Shown: one piece after another, positions 11,218 through 20,285 of the stretch
How positions within the stretch are numbered: position 1 is the stretch's first letter
Layout: the number at the start of each line of letters is the position of its first letter
Source of the DNA: DASUBV01 sp963822485
Lineage (GTDB): Bacteria; Actinomycetota; Actinomycetes; Streptosporangiales; Streptosporangiaceae
Length of the DNA: 64,000 nucleotides
Direction of reading: 5' to 3'
NCBI GenBank assembly: GCA_963822485.1
Contig: CAWGHW010000008.1
Span: 1 to 64,000 of the forward strand
The notes under the pieces: model-generated
What the model saw: only the letters and a program-made list of their open reading frames with translations
Database searches by the model: none
Told to the model about the DNA's origin: nothing
Program-made: the position numbers and the translations under genes

Positions 11218-11874
11218 TCAGGTCAGGCCGGACTCGCGCAGCGTGATGTTCAGCCGGCCCGACGGCAGCCCGGCGTCCGGGTCGCCGGTGCCGGGAATCG
11301 TCCGGGGCACGCCGTGATAGGCCAGCCGCGACGGCCCGCCGAACACGAACAGGTCGCCCGACTCCAGCCGCACGTCGGTCCACGGCCGGTTCCGGCTGCT
11401 GGTGTTGCCGAACCGGAACACGCAGGCCGCGCCCAGGCTGACCGACACCACCGGGGCCGGGCTGCGTTCCTCCCGGTCCGCGTGCATGCCCATCCGGGCC
11501 TCGCCGTCGTAGAAGTTGATCAGGGCCACGTCCGGCTGGTACTCGCGCCCGGCCGCCTCGTCCTGGTAGGCGTCCGCGACGGCCCGCCGGCCCAGCTCGC
11601 CGAGCCAGCCGGGGAACGGCTTGACCGGCGCCCCGTCCACGTCGTCCGCCGTGCGCGAGTACCGGTACGGCACCCAGTGCCAGCCCAGGCACACCGTCCG
11701 CACCGACATCACGCCCCCGCTGGGCAGCCGGGTCGCCCGCATCCCGGCCGGCGGCCGGGCCCACTCCCGGCTTGCCGCGACCAGTTCTCGTCGCTGGTCA
11801 AGCCCGAGCCACCCCGGTACGTGCACCGCCCCGGGCGCGACCTCAGCCCGCTCCCGCGGAATCAGCGCCGTCAC
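11218..11874 (-). CDS. AlkB-type 2-oxoglutarate/Fe(II) dioxygenase
   Basis: 218 residues, GTG start 11874. The iron site is visible as MGMHADREE (HxD) near residue 120 and the distal His in YHGVPR; the 2OG-binding Arg is in RLNITLRESG at the C-terminus. ALINFYDGEA is the usual segment before the HxD. AlkB proteins remove alkyl groups from DNA or RNA bases by oxidative demethylation. It lies 89 bp upstream of nei2 in the same orientation, a small base-repair pair. Confidence 0.9.
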   Translation of the reverse strand: MTALIPRERAEVAPGAVHVPGWLGLDQRRELVAASREWARPPAGMRATRLPSGGVMSVRTVCLGWHWVPYRYSRTADDVDGAPVKPFPGWLGELGRRAVADAYQDEAAGREYQPDVALINFYDGEARMGMHADREERSPAPVVSVSLGAACVFRFGNTSSRNRPWTDVRLESGDLFVFGGPSRLAYHGVPRTIPGTGDPDAGLPSGRLNITLRESGLT

Positions 11875-11951
11875 CGCCCCAGTATCCCGCCGGGCGCTCG
11901 ATGCCGCCCGACTCCGGCCGGGGACGGCGGGGCCGGGCCTTCCGGCGGGCC

Positions 11952-12035
11952 GCTGCGGTCCCCGTAACCCCAGCGCCGCTGCCGGCCCCTCCTGGCGCGC
12001 TGCTGCGGCCCCCGTAGCCCCAGCGCCGCCACCGG
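11952..12035. repeat. 34-bp direct repeat, 2 copies, 50-bp period
   Basis: 11952-11985 and 12002-12035 are 34-bp copies with four mismatches, both built on GCTGCGG(T/C)CCCCGTA. They sit in the 418-bp gene-free stretch 11875-12292 behind the alkB start; the other feature of that stretch is the hairpin at 12154-12203. Confidence 0.8.
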
Positions 12036-12153
12036 CCACACACATTCCCAACGGCCGCTGTCGCCTGGCTCACCCAGGCGCGCCATCAGCATCAAACGCC
12101 TCCGCTGAACCACGCATAGCGGCTGGCGTGGATCTTGGTGCCGGTTCGAGCAG

Positions 12154-12203
12154 CATGGTTGGCCCTCTGGTGATGCTAGAGCAGCACCAGAGGCCCAACC
12201 ATG
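12154..12203. repeat. 50-bp hairpin with 19-bp stem
   Basis: Arms 12154-12172 and 12185-12203 (CATGGTTGG...GGTG / CACCAG...CCATG) are complementary with one mismatch and enclose a 12-nt loop. No T-run follows on either strand. It lies 90 bp before the AbiEi-like gene. Size and architecture match hairpins at 34870, 46253 and 63929. Confidence 0.85.
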
Positions 12204-12292
12204 ACGCTGGCGGAGGGCGTACGGGGCGCGATGCGGGTCCGGCCGCAGTGCAGAGCCAGCTTTCGGCGCGTCTGTCGGAGGGTGCTGTCAGC

Positions 12293-13258
12293 ATGTGCGC
12301 TATGGGGAAGTTGTCAGCTTTTGACACCGTGGCGTTAGCCGGCCTGCTAGCCCGTCAGCACGGCCTGGTCCGGCGCGAGCAGGCCTTATGTTGCTCCATG
12401 ACCAAGCCCGCGCTGCGACACCGCATCCGGCCCGACGGGCCATGGCAGGTAGTGCTGCCTGGCGTCTACCTGACCCATCGCGGCGAGCTGACGGCTCGGC
12501 AGCGGGCGGCCGCGGCTTACCTCTACGCCGGGCCGGGCATGGCCGTGACCGGCCCGGCGGCGCTGGCCTGGCATGGACTCGCCGCCGAACCCGGAGACTT
12601 CGTTGACGTGCTGGTGGGGTCAGCGTGCCGCCGGCAAAGCGTCGCATTCGCGCGGCTGCACCGGACCGGGCGCGAGCCGAGCGTGGCCTTCGGGGACGGG
12701 GCCGTTAGCTATGCGCCACCGACGCGGGCCGTGGCCGACACCGTCCGCCAGTTAGCCGATCCCGCCGAGATCCGGGCCGTAGTCGCGGCTGGGGTACAGC
12801 GGGGGAAGATACACATCTGGCAGTTAGCCGAGGAACTCGGGCGCGGCCCGATCAGGGGGTCGGCCGGGCTGCGGCGGGCATTGGCGGAGGTGGCCGACGG
12901 GGTCAGGTCGGCGGCCGAAGCTGATCTGCTGCGGCTGATCCGGCGGGCGCGGCTGCCCGTGCCGTTGCTGAACCCGCGCCTGTACGCGAACGGGAAGTTC
13001 CTGGCCAGCCCGGACGCCTGGTGGCCCGACGCCGGGGTGGCCGTCGAGGTGGACTCGCGGCAATGGCACCTGTCCCCGGCGGAGTGGGAGCAGACCATGG
13101 CCCGGCACGCCCGGATGAGCTCGCACGGCATCATCGTCCTGCACTACTCGCCGAGCCAGATCAAGTCAGAGGGCAAGCAGGTCGCCGCCGAGATCCGGGC
13201 TGCACTGGCCGCCGGCCGCGCGCGGTCCCTCCCGCCAGTCGCTGCGATGCCTGCGTGA
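12293..13258 (+). CDS. AbiEi-like antitoxin domain with endonuclease-like C-terminus
   Basis: 321 residues; ATG 12293 or 12302, with GGAGGG about 11 nt upstream of the first. The N-terminus (about 1-95) has the winged-helix pattern of type IV AbiEi antitoxins as found in stand-alone actinobacterial proteins (QHGLVRREQAL...VLPGVYLTHRG...TGPAALAWHGL). The C-terminus resembles DUF559/Vsr-like PD-(D/E)XK folds: SPDAWWPDAGVAVEVDSRQWH carries Asp, Glu and a terminal His. No AbiEii toxin is adjacent, so a classical toxin-antitoxin pair is not supported. Many actinomycetes carry several such solitary genes; the function is unknown. Confidence 0.8.
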   Translation: MCAMGKLSAFDTVALAGLLARQHGLVRREQALCCSMTKPALRHRIRPDGPWQVVLPGVYLTHRGELTARQRAAAAYLYAGPGMAVTGPAALAWHGLAAEPGDFVDVLVGSACRRQSVAFARLHRTGREPSVAFGDGAVSYAPPTRAVADTVRQLADPAEIRAVVAAGVQRGKIHIWQLAEELGRGPIRGSAGLRRALAEVADGVRSAAEADLLRLIRRARLPVPLLNPRLYANGKFLASPDAWWPDAGVAVEVDSRQWHLSPAEWEQTMARHARMSSHGIIVLHYSPSQIKSEGKQVAAEIRAALAAGRARSLPPVAAMPA

Positions 13259-13265
13259 CGCCGCC

Positions 13266-13348
13266 TGATAACAGCAAGAAAACTGATAACAGCAAGAGGC
13301 GTCGGACGCCGGTGAGCGGCAAGCGTCGGACGGCTGGTGAGCGGCAAG
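13266..13348. repeat. Two short direct-repeat pairs
   Basis: TGATAACAGCAAGA occurs twice with an 18-bp period (13266 and 13284). CGTCGGACG...GGTGAGCGGCAAG occurs twice (13300 and 13324). They fill the gap between the AbiEi-like gene and the SCP2 gene. Confidence 0.75.
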
Positions 13349-13408
13349 AGAGCGTGCGGGTCTGTCGGATGCTGCTGGGAGGCTTTTCGGTATGGGCGAG
13401 TTATCCGG

Positions 13409-13753
13409 CTACATCAGCTTTCGCAGCCGCAGCAGGTCGAACACGTTGCCCTCGACTTTCAGCCGGCCGGTCAGCCAGGCCCTGGCGAAGCTGCCGGGAT
13501 CAGCGGCTATCGCCACCACGTCATCGCTCTTGGCGGTGAACCGCACCTGGGCGGGCGCGGCGCCGTTGGCAGCCTCGGTGACGGGGTCCGCGCCGTCGGT
13601 GGTGATCCGCGTTACGAACGTCAGGCCCAGGTCAGGGACGCGGCAGCTCAGCGTCCGGTCGGCCAGGTACGCCGAGCGGCGCTCGGCGTCCAGGTGCGCG
13701 ATGCGCCCGATCAGGCTGTCCAGCGCGGCCCGGCACTCTTCGGCTGTCGCCAT
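13409..13753 (-). CDS. SCP2 sterol-carrier-fold protein
   Basis: 114 residues, preceded by a good SD (GAGCGAGGA). The sequence fits the SCP2 sterol-binding fold: an amphipathic N-terminal helix, a central beta-sheet (YLADRTLSCRVPDLGLTFVTRI) and the C-terminal loop GSFARAWLTGRLKVEGNVFDLLRLRKLM. The fold binds lipids or fatty acyl groups. Its place beside tlyA and the HAD-IIA gene is common in actinobacteria. The ligand is unknown. Confidence 0.85.
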   Translation of the reverse strand: MATAEECRAALDSLIGRIAHLDAERRSAYLADRTLSCRVPDLGLTFVTRITTDGADPVTEAANGAAPAQVRFTAKSDDVVAIAADPGSFARAWLTGRLKVEGNVFDLLRLRKLM

Positions 13754-13925
13754 CGTCTGTCCTCGCTCTCATGGTCATTGTCCTTCGCCCAGGGGATACA
13801 CGGGCCACGCGAGATACCCGGGATGCGCCGGATGCAGCGTTCTGGCGTCATCGGACGGTAGCGTTCCTGACAGGGTGAGTGGACCTCCGCCACGAGCCCG
13901 TCCGCTGGTTCACCGAAAGGCAGTG

Positions 13926-14147
13926 ATGGAGGACGATAACGCGCGCGAGCGCCCGCTGGCCGTACCGCGGCCAGAGACTGGCGAGGCCAGGGTCGACGCC
14001 GCCCTGAGCGGGCTCGACGAGCTGACCGAGCTGCCGGTGACTGAGCATCCGGCTATTTTCGAGCATGTCCAGGCTCAGCTGAGCGAGGTACTGGGCGAGC
14101 TCGGCTCCCGGCCGCTGCCTGGCCCCGCGGGGCGGGATCGCGGCTGA
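13926..14147 (+). CDS. Small conserved acidic protein upstream of tlyA
   Basis: 73 residues; ATG 13926 with GAAAGG just upstream. The core LDELTELPVTEHPAIFEHVQ and the following QLSEVLGEL form one or two helices. Short proteins of this pattern often precede tlyA in actinomycetes (recalled). It is 32 bp before tlyA and probably co-transcribed. No function is known. Confidence 0.75.
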   Translation: MEDDNARERPLAVPRPETGEARVDAALSGLDELTELPVTEHPAIFEHVQAQLSEVLGELGSRPLPGPAGRDRG

Positions 14148-14179
14148 GCGAGCTGGCAGCGACGGGATTGAGCACCAGG

Positions 14180-14980
14180 ATGAGCAGGAGGCTGCGGCTG
14201 GACGCCGAGCTGGTCCGGCGCGGCCTGGCCCGGTCGCGCGACCAGGCCGCGGAGCTGATCGCGGCGGGACGCGTGGAGGTGGGCGGGTCGGCCGCGGCCA
14301 AGGCGGCCACTCAGGTGGCCGTGGACGCGGCGATCACGGTCCGGCAGGAGGAGACCGAGCCCGGCTACGTGTCGCGCGGCGGGCACAAGCTGGCCGGCGC
14401 GCTGGCGGCGTTCGGCGGCCTGAGCGTGGCCGGCCGGCGCTGCCTGGACGCGGGCGCGTCGACGGGCGGCTTCACCGACGTGCTGCTGGGCGCCGGGGCG
14501 GCCGAGGTCGTCGCGGTGGACGTCGGCTATGGCCAGCTGGCCTGGTCGCTGCGCAACGACCCGCGGGTCACGGTGCTGGACCGGGTGAACGTGCGCGGCC
14601 TGCGGCCGGAGCAGGTCGCGCCGGCGCCCGGCGTGGTCACGGCCGACCTCTCGTTCATCTCGCTGACCCTGGTGCTGCCTGCCCTGGTGGCCTGCGCGGC
14701 GCCGGACGCGGACTTCGTGCTGATGGTCAAGCCGCAGTTCGAGGTGGGCAAGGGCAACGTGGGGCCGGGGGGCGTGGTCCGGGATCCCGCGCTGCGGCAG
14801 TCCGCGGTGGCCGGGGTGGCGGCGGCCGCGGCCGGCCTGGGCCTGGGCGTGGCCGGGATCACGCCGAGCCCGCTGCCGGGGCCGTCGGGGAACGTGGAGT
14901 ACTTCCTGTGGCTGCGCCGCGGGGCGCCCCCGCTGGACGAGGCGGCGCTGCGGCAGGCCATCGAGGCGGGGCCGCAGTGA
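14180..14980 (+). CDS. tlyA: TlyA family 16S/23S rRNA 2'-O-methyltransferase
   Basis: 266 residues from ATG 14180 (TTG 14168 is a weaker alternative). An S4 RNA-binding domain covers about residues 4-65 (RLRLDAELVRRGLARSR). An FtsJ-like methyltransferase follows: YVSRGGHKL, the SAM loop CLDAGASTGGFTDVLL, TADLSFISLTL and MVKPQFEVGKG, giving the K-D-K-E set. In mycobacteria TlyA methylates 16S C1409 and 23S C1920 and makes ribosomes capreomycin-sensitive. Its stop overlaps the NAD kinase GTG start. Confidence 0.94.
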   Translation: MSRRLRLDAELVRRGLARSRDQAAELIAAGRVEVGGSAAAKAATQVAVDAAITVRQEETEPGYVSRGGHKLAGALAAFGGLSVAGRRCLDAGASTGGFTDVLLGAGAAEVVAVDVGYGQLAWSLRNDPRVTVLDRVNVRGLRPEQVAPAPGVVTADLSFISLTLVLPALVACAAPDADFVLMVKPQFEVGKGNVGPGGVVRDPALRQSAVAGVAAAAAGLGLGVAGITPSPLPGPSGNVEYFLWLRRGAPPLDEAALRQAIEAGPQ

Positions 14981-16043
14981 CGGGGGCAGAGGAGGCGGGT
15001 GGGCGGACCATGCTGCTGGTGGCCCACACCGGGCGGGAGGCCGCGCGGCGCATCGCGCGGGTGGTCGTGTCCCGGCTGACCGGGGCCGGGGTGGCCGTCC
15101 GCGTGCTGGAGCCGGAGGCGGCCGAGCTGGGCTGCGCGTCGGCCACCGTGGTGCCCGTGTCGCCTGCCGCGGCGGCCGGGACGGAAATGGTCCTGGTCAT
15201 CGGCGGCGACGGCACCCTGCTCAGGGCCGCGGAGCTAGCCAGGGGTGCCGGGGTCCCGTTGCTGGGAGTAAATCTGGGCCGGATCGGCTTCCTGGCCGAG
15301 GCCGAGCCGGAAGACCTGTCGGAGGCCGTGCACCGGGTGCTGGCGGGCGAGTACTCGGTCGAGGAGCGGATGACGGTGGACGTCACCGTCCGGATCAACG
15401 GCCAGGTGCTCGCGACCACCTGGGCGCTGAACGAGGCGAGCGTGGAGAAGGCGGCCAGGGAGCGGATGCTCGACCTGGTCATCGAGGTGGACGGCCGGCC
15501 GCTGTCGCGGTGGGGCTGCGACGGCGTGGTGTTCGCCACCCCGACGGGCTCGACCGCCTACGCGTTCTCGGCGGGCGGGCCGGTGGTCTGGCCCGAGGTC
15601 GAGGCGCTGCTCATGGTGCCGATCTGCGCGCACGCCCTGTTCGCCGGGCCGATGGTGGTCTCGCCGCGCTCGGTGCTGGCGGCCGAGGTGATCGGGCCGG
15701 CGGCGGGCTATCGGAGACGTCGGGTGCTGTTATGTGGTGCGATGGGCGACGTAAGGTCGATTTGCCACCCGGGACCCGCGTGGAGGTCCGGCGCGGCACC
15801 AGGCCGGTGCTGCTGGCCCGGCTGCGCGTCCAGCCCGGCCGGGTCGAGGCCGCAGCGGGCCGACCCGAGGGGAGCGGCACCGCTGGCACTCAGGTGGGCG
15901 CGCCGTTCACCGACCGGCTGGTCGAGAAGTTCGGGCTGCCGGTGACGGGCTGGCGCGGCCGGAGCGCCGCGAGCCGAGAGAGCATGGCCGGGCCGGACAC
16001 TACCGGCCGGGCGGAAGATGAGGAGCCTGGCGGCGATGCTTGA
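14977..16043 (+). CDS. nadK: NAD kinase, one frame slip
   Basis: Makes NADP from NAD and ATP. GTG 14977 forms a GTGA overlap with tlyA; ATG 15010 is the alternative. The core motifs are present: VIGGDGTLLRAAE, VNLGRIGFLAE and TPTGSTAYAFSAGG. After about 15690-15720 the conserved C-terminus (VMWCDGRRKVDLPPGTRVEV ... KFGLPVTGWRG) is in another frame, one base displaced. The unshifted frame loses it and stops at 15945. The enzyme is essential in most bacteria, so an error is the likely cause. Its last bases overlap recN. Confidence 0.9.
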
Positions 16044-17934
16044 GGAAGTGCGGATCACCAGGCTCGGCGTCATTGACGACGCCGTGCTGGAGTTCTCCGG
16101 CGGCTTCAACGTGGTGACCGGCGAGACCGGCGCCGGCAAGACGATGGTCGTGACCGGCCTGGGCCTGCTGTTCGGCGGCCGGGCCGACCCGGCCAGGGTC
16201 CGGCCGGGTGCCGACCGGGCGGCGGTCGAGGGCCGGTTGCGGGTGGACCCGGACGGGCCGGTGGCCCGGCAGGTCGAGGACGCGGGCGGGGACCTGGACG
16301 ACCAGGGCAGCACGCTGCTGCTGGGCCGCACGGTCAGCGCCGAGGGCCGGTCCAGGGCCACAGCCGGGGGCCGCTCGGTCCCGGTGTCCCTGCTGACCTA
16401 CCTGGCCGAGGACCTGGTCGCCGTGCACGGCCAGTCCGATCAGCAGCAGCTGCTGCGGCCCGGCCGGCAGCGTGAGGCGCTGGACCGGTTCAGCGGGCCG
16501 GAATTCGCCGACCTGCTGGGCCAGTACCAGCGGGCCTACCGGCGGCACCAGCAGGTGCGGGCCGAGCTGACCGAGCTGACCACCCAGGCCCGCGAGCGCG
16601 CTCGCGAGGCCGAGGACCTGCGCCGCGGCCTGGAGGAGATCGACCGGGCCAGCCCGGCCGAGGGCGAGGACCTCGAGCTGCGCGAGGAGGACGACCGGCT
16701 GTCCAACGCCGACGCGCTGCACTCGGCGGCCACGACGGCCCACGAGGCGCTGCTCGGCGACCCGTCCAGCGGGTCCTACGAGGCCGCCGACGTGGTGTCC
16801 CTGCTGGGCGCGGCCAAGCAGGCGCTGGAGGCGGCGGCGCACCACGACCCCAACCTGGCCGCGCTGGCGAGCCGGGTCTCCGAGGCCGCCTACCTGGTCG
16901 CCGACGTGGCCACCGAGCTGGCCTCCTACGCGCAGTCGGTGGAGGCCGATCCGGCCCGGCTGGCCGCGGTCCAGGAGCGCCGGGCCGAGCTGGCCCGGCT
17001 GGTGCGGGCCTATGGCGCCGCGACGGTCGGCGGGGCCAGCGTGCCATCGGCCGTGCCGGGGGACAGCGCGTCGCCGGCCGGCGACGACTTGCCCGCCGAG
17101 GCCGGGGAGCCCGGATCCGGGGAGCCCGGATCCAGGACCGCCGAGGTGCCCGGCGGCGACCTGGCCGCGGTGCTGCGCTGGGCCAAGGCGGCGGCGGCCC
17201 GGCTCGGCGAGCTGGACAACGACGATGACAAGATCGCCGCCCTGGCCCAGGACGAGGAGACGCTGGCCGCGGAGGTGGCCGAGCTGGCCGGGCAGCTGAC
17301 CGCGGCGCGGACGCAGACCGCTGCCCGGTTCGCCGAGGCGGTCACCGCGGAGCTGGCCGCCCTGGCCATGCCGCACGCCCGGCTGACCGTGGCCGTGACC
17401 CCGGGCGCCGAGTTCGGGCCGCACGGCGCCGACGAGGTGGAGGTCCGGCTGGCGGCCCACCCCGGTTCCCCGGCGCTGCCGCTGGCCAAGGGCGCGTCGG
17501 GCGGCGAGCTGTCGCGGGTCATGCTGGCTATCGAGGTGGTGTTCGCCGGCGCCGACCCGGTGCCCACCTTCGTGTTCGACGAGGTCGACGCGGGGGTGGG
17601 CGGCAAGGCGGCGGTCGAGGTCGGCCGCCGGCTGGCCCGGCTGGCCCGGCTGGCTCAGGTGATCGTGGTCACCCACCTGCCGCAGGTCGCGGCGTTCGCC
17701 GATACCCACCTGGTCGTGGAGAAATCGGACACCGGCGCGGTGGTCAGCAGCGGCATCGTGCGCCTGGACGACGACGGTCGGCTCCGGGAGCTGTCCCGGA
17801 TGCTGGCCGGGCTGGAGGACTCCGAGTACGGCCGGGCGCACGCGGCTGAGCTGCTCGCGGCGGCCGCCGCCGAGCGAGCCGGGCTGACCGGACTGAGCCT
17901 GGCCAAGCCTGACCAGGGCCTGATCAGGGCCTGA
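16036..17934 (+). CDS. recN: DNA repair ATPase RecN
   Basis: 632 residues; start ATG 16036 gives MLEEVRITRLGVIDDAVLEF, the family N-terminus (ATG 16018 would add six residues). Walker A GETGAGKTM is near residue 31, a long coiled-coil arm spans about 150-370, and the ABC signature GASGGELSRVMLA and Walker B FVFDEVDAGVGG are near 490-520. RecN is an SMC-like ATPase that holds broken DNA ends together during double-strand-break repair. A Gly/Pro-rich insertion in the arm near 17030-17160 is longer than usual. It follows the NAD kinase gene, as in other actinobacteria. Confidence 0.95.
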   Translation: MLEEVRITRLGVIDDAVLEFSGGFNVVTGETGAGKTMVVTGLGLLFGGRADPARVRPGADRAAVEGRLRVDPDGPVARQVEDAGGDLDDQGSTLLLGRTVSAEGRSRATAGGRSVPVSLLTYLAEDLVAVHGQSDQQQLLRPGRQREALDRFSGPEFADLLGQYQRAYRRHQQVRAELTELTTQARERAREAEDLRRGLEEIDRASPAEGEDLELREEDDRLSNADALHSAATTAHEALLGDPSSGSYEAADVVSLLGAAKQALEAAAHHDPNLAALASRVSEAAYLVADVATELASYAQSVEADPARLAAVQERRAELARLVRAYGAATVGGASVPSAVPGDSASPAGDDLPAEAGEPGSGEPGSRTAEVPGGDLAAVLRWAKAAAARLGELDNDDDKIAALAQDEETLAAEVAELAGQLTAARTQTAARFAEAVTAELAALAMPHARLTVAVTPGAEFGPHGADEVEVRLAAHPGSPALPLAKGASGGELSRVMLAIEVVFAGADPVPTFVFDEVDAGVGGKAAVEVGRRLARLARLAQVIVVTHLPQVAAFADTHLVVEKSDTGAVVSSGIVRLDDDGRLRELSRMLAGLEDSEYGRAHAAELLAAAAAERAGLTGLSLAKPDQGLIRA

Positions 17935-17988
17935 CCATATGCAGGCTGTGACCTGCGATGGCGCGATATCTGGCAAACTTGCTATCCG

Positions 17989-19182
17989 ATGAAGGCGCCG
18001 AACCGCAGTTTGCCCGGAGCGCGCCGGTCCAGGCCTGTTGACCTGCCCGGGGTGTCGGGACCGGCTCGCCTGGATCGGCGGACCAAGACGCTGACCCGGC
18101 GCCTGCGACCGGGCGACGTGGCCATCATCGATCACGCCGACCTGGACCGGGTCAGCGCTGAGGCGCTGCTCAGGTGCGAGGCCGCCGCCGTGGTCAATGC
18201 CGCGCCGAGCATCAGCGGCCGGTATCCCAACCTGGGCCCGCAGGTGCTCATCGAGGCGGGCATCCCGCTGGTCGACGACGCAGGCCCGGAGCTCTTCGAG
18301 CAGCTTCGCGAGGGCCAGGCCGTGCGCCTGGACGGGGACACCCTGTATATCGGGGAAGCGATCGTGGCCAAGGGCACGCTCCAGACGGCGCAGACGGTGG
18401 CCGCGAACATGGAGAGCGCCAAGGACGGGCTGGCCACCCAGCTCAAGGCGTTCGTCGCCAACACCATGGAGTACATCACCCGCGACTCCGAGCTGCTCAT
18501 CGAGGGCATCCGGATCCCGCCGCTGCGGACCAGGCTGGAGGGCCGGCATGCGCTGGTCGTGGCGCGCGGCTACCGGCACGACGAGGACCTGAAGGCGCTG
18601 CATGCCTACATCCGCGAGTTCAAGCCGGTCATGATCGGCGTGGACGGCGGCGCCAACGCGCTGCTGGACGCGGGCTACCGGCCCGACCTGATCGTCGGCG
18701 ACATGGACTCGGTCTCCGACCGGGCCCTGAACTGCGGCGCCGAGATCGTCGTGCACGCCTACCCGAACGGCTTCGCGCCAGGGCTGCCCCGGGTGCAGGA
18801 CCTCGGCCTGGAGTCGGTGACCTGCCCGGCCAGCGGCACCAGCGAGGACGTCGCGGTGCTCATGGCCGACGAGGCCGGCGCGGCCCTCATCGTCGTGGTC
18901 GGCATGCGATATTCGCTGGTAGAGTTCCTCGACAAGGGCCGGTCAGGAATGGCAAGCGCAGTATTGACCCGGATCCGCGTGGCCGACAAGATCGTTGACG
19001 CCAAAGGGGTCAGCCGGCTCTACAAGAGCCGGATCTCCGGCTGGGCGCTGGTAATGCTCGCGCTCGCGGCGCTGGTGACCCTGGTCGTCGCGGTGTTGTC
19101 CCTGCCTCTGGGCCACACTTACCTGGAATACCTGAGCGTGCCCCTCAACCACGTCAAGCTGTGGCTAACTGGACTCTTCTAG
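17989..19182 (+). CDS. steA: SteA-like cytokinetic ring protein
   Basis: 397 residues. The body (RPGDVAIIDHADLDRVSAEAL ... APSISGRYPNLGP) and the thiamin-pyrophosphokinase-like segment (VMIGVDGGANALLDAGYRPD, VGDMDSVSD) match SteA. A single membrane segment lies near 350-375 (WALVMLALAALVTLVVAVL). In Corynebacterium glutamicum SteA and SteB localise to the septum and regulate the peptidoglycan hydrolase RipA. No SD is visible before ATG 17989. The TAG stop shares a base with the SteB GTG. Confidence 0.9.
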   Translation: MKAPNRSLPGARRSRPVDLPGVSGPARLDRRTKTLTRRLRPGDVAIIDHADLDRVSAEALLRCEAAAVVNAAPSISGRYPNLGPQVLIEAGIPLVDDAGPELFEQLREGQAVRLDGDTLYIGEAIVAKGTLQTAQTVAANMESAKDGLATQLKAFVANTMEYITRDSELLIEGIRIPPLRTRLEGRHALVVARGYRHDEDLKALHAYIREFKPVMIGVDGGANALLDAGYRPDLIVGDMDSVSDRALNCGAEIVVHAYPNGFAPGLPRVQDLGLESVTCPASGTSEDVAVLMADEAGAALIVVVGMRYSLVEFLDKGRSGMASAVLTRIRVADKIVDAKGVSRLYKSRISGWALVMLALAALVTLVVAVLSLPLGHTYLEYLSVPLNHVKLWLTGLF

Positions 19183-20285
19183 TGATCGATTTCCGATATC
19201 ACCTGGTCTCGATTATCGCCGTCTTCCTGGCCCTGGCCATCGGCCTGGCGATCGGGGCGAACCTGCTGCCGCAGGCTACCGAGGCGGCCCTGCAGAGGAT
19301 CGCGACCCGGGTCACTGACGCCAACAACCGCCTGACCAAGCAGAATGGGACGCTCAAGCAGCAGATCAGCGCGGGCCAGACCTTCGCCGGGGCCTCGGCC
19401 AGCCGGCTGCTTGGCCATCTGCTGGCCGGGCAGAGCGTGCTGCTGGTCACCGCGCCGGGCGCCAACGGCCAGGTGCTGAGCGGGGTGACCGCGGCCGTCA
19501 AGCAGGCCGGCGGCACGGTGACCGGCCAGCTGTCGTTCCAGTCGCAGTTCTTCAGCTCCGGTGAGAGCACCGAGCAGAACCTCCTCCAGGTCGCCCAGGC
19601 CCAGGCCCCCGACGCCGGGGTGGCCCTGCCCACCCAGCCCGTCCCCGGCCCGGTGGGCGGCCAGCAGGAGGCCGCGCAGGTCATCGCGGCCGCGGTGGTG
19701 GCCAAGAACGGCGTCGGCCTGACCTCAGCGCAGAGCCAGGCGGTGCTCAGCGGGTTCGGCCAGCAGGGCTATCTGACCATCAGCACGCCCAGTAACTCCA
19801 GCCCCAAGAGCCTGCCGACCGCGACCTTGGCCATCGTGGTGGCCCCGGCGACGCCTCCCACCAGCAACGATTCCAGCCCGGCCAACCTGGCCCTGATCGC
19901 GGTGGCGGAGCAGTTCCAGGCGGCGAGCCACGGGACCGTGCTGGCCGGGTCGCTGGCCGGATCGGGCCCTGGCAGCGCGATCGACGCCGTGGTCTCCGGC
20001 GCGGCCAAGGTGACCACGGTGGACAACGCCGATCAGTCCAGTGGCGAGATCATGACCGTGCAGGCCCTCACTGACCTGATGACCGGGCACGCCCCGGCCA
20101 GCTACGGTGTGGGTCCTGGCGCGGCCCCGAGCCCGGCCCCGACCCCGTCGTCGAGCCCGACCGCCTCGTCGAGCCCGACGACCACCACCAAGCACTCCAG
20201 CGGCAAGAGCTCCGGCAGCAAGACTCCCAGCAGCAAGAACTCCAGCAGCAAGACCGACCCCCACCACGCGAGAAAGACAACATGA
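19182..20285 (+). CDS. steB: SteB/MctB-like membrane protein
   Basis: 367 residues from GTG 19182, overlapping the steA stop by one base. The start IDFRYHLVSIIAVFLALAIG is the family signature: a short cytoplasmic lead and one membrane helix, followed by a coiled coil and an extracytoplasmic domain. The family contains SteB, partner of SteA, and MctB, implicated in mycobacterial copper resistance; the position beside SteA favours the first role. The C-terminal 60 residues are a low-complexity Ser/Thr/Pro/Lys tail. ATGA coupling links it to the next gene. Confidence 0.88.
   Translation: MIDFRYHLVSIIAVFLALAIGLAIGANLLPQATEAALQRIATRVTDANNRLTKQNGTLKQQISAGQTFAGASASRLLGHLLAGQSVLLVTAPGANGQVLSGVTAAVKQAGGTVTGQLSFQSQFFSSGESTEQNLLQVAQAQAPDAGVALPTQPVPGPVGGQQEAAQVIAAAVVAKNGVGLTSAQSQAVLSGFGQQGYLTISTPSNSSPKSLPTATLAIVVAPATPPTSNDSSPANLALIAVAEQFQAASHGTVLAGSLAGSGPGSAIDAVVSGAAKVTTVDNADQSSGEIMTVQALTDLMTGHAPASYGVGPGAAPSPAPTPSSSPTASSSPTTTTKHSSGKSSGSKTPSSKNSSSKTDPHHARKTT

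Noticed and set aside
10424..11764. A 446-codon minus-strand frame that includes nei2 and extends into alkB
   Set aside because: Only the part from GTG 11128 is glycosylase; the upstream part is the out-of-frame shadow of alkB.
12293..13258. AbiE toxin-antitoxin operon
   Set aside because: No nucleotidyltransferase-type AbiEii toxin gene is adjacent.
16000..18756. A 918-codon open frame opposite recN and steA
   Set aside because: It lies antisense to two well-conserved genes and its composition (Gly, Gln, Arg, His) is the usual mirror of GC-rich coding DNA.
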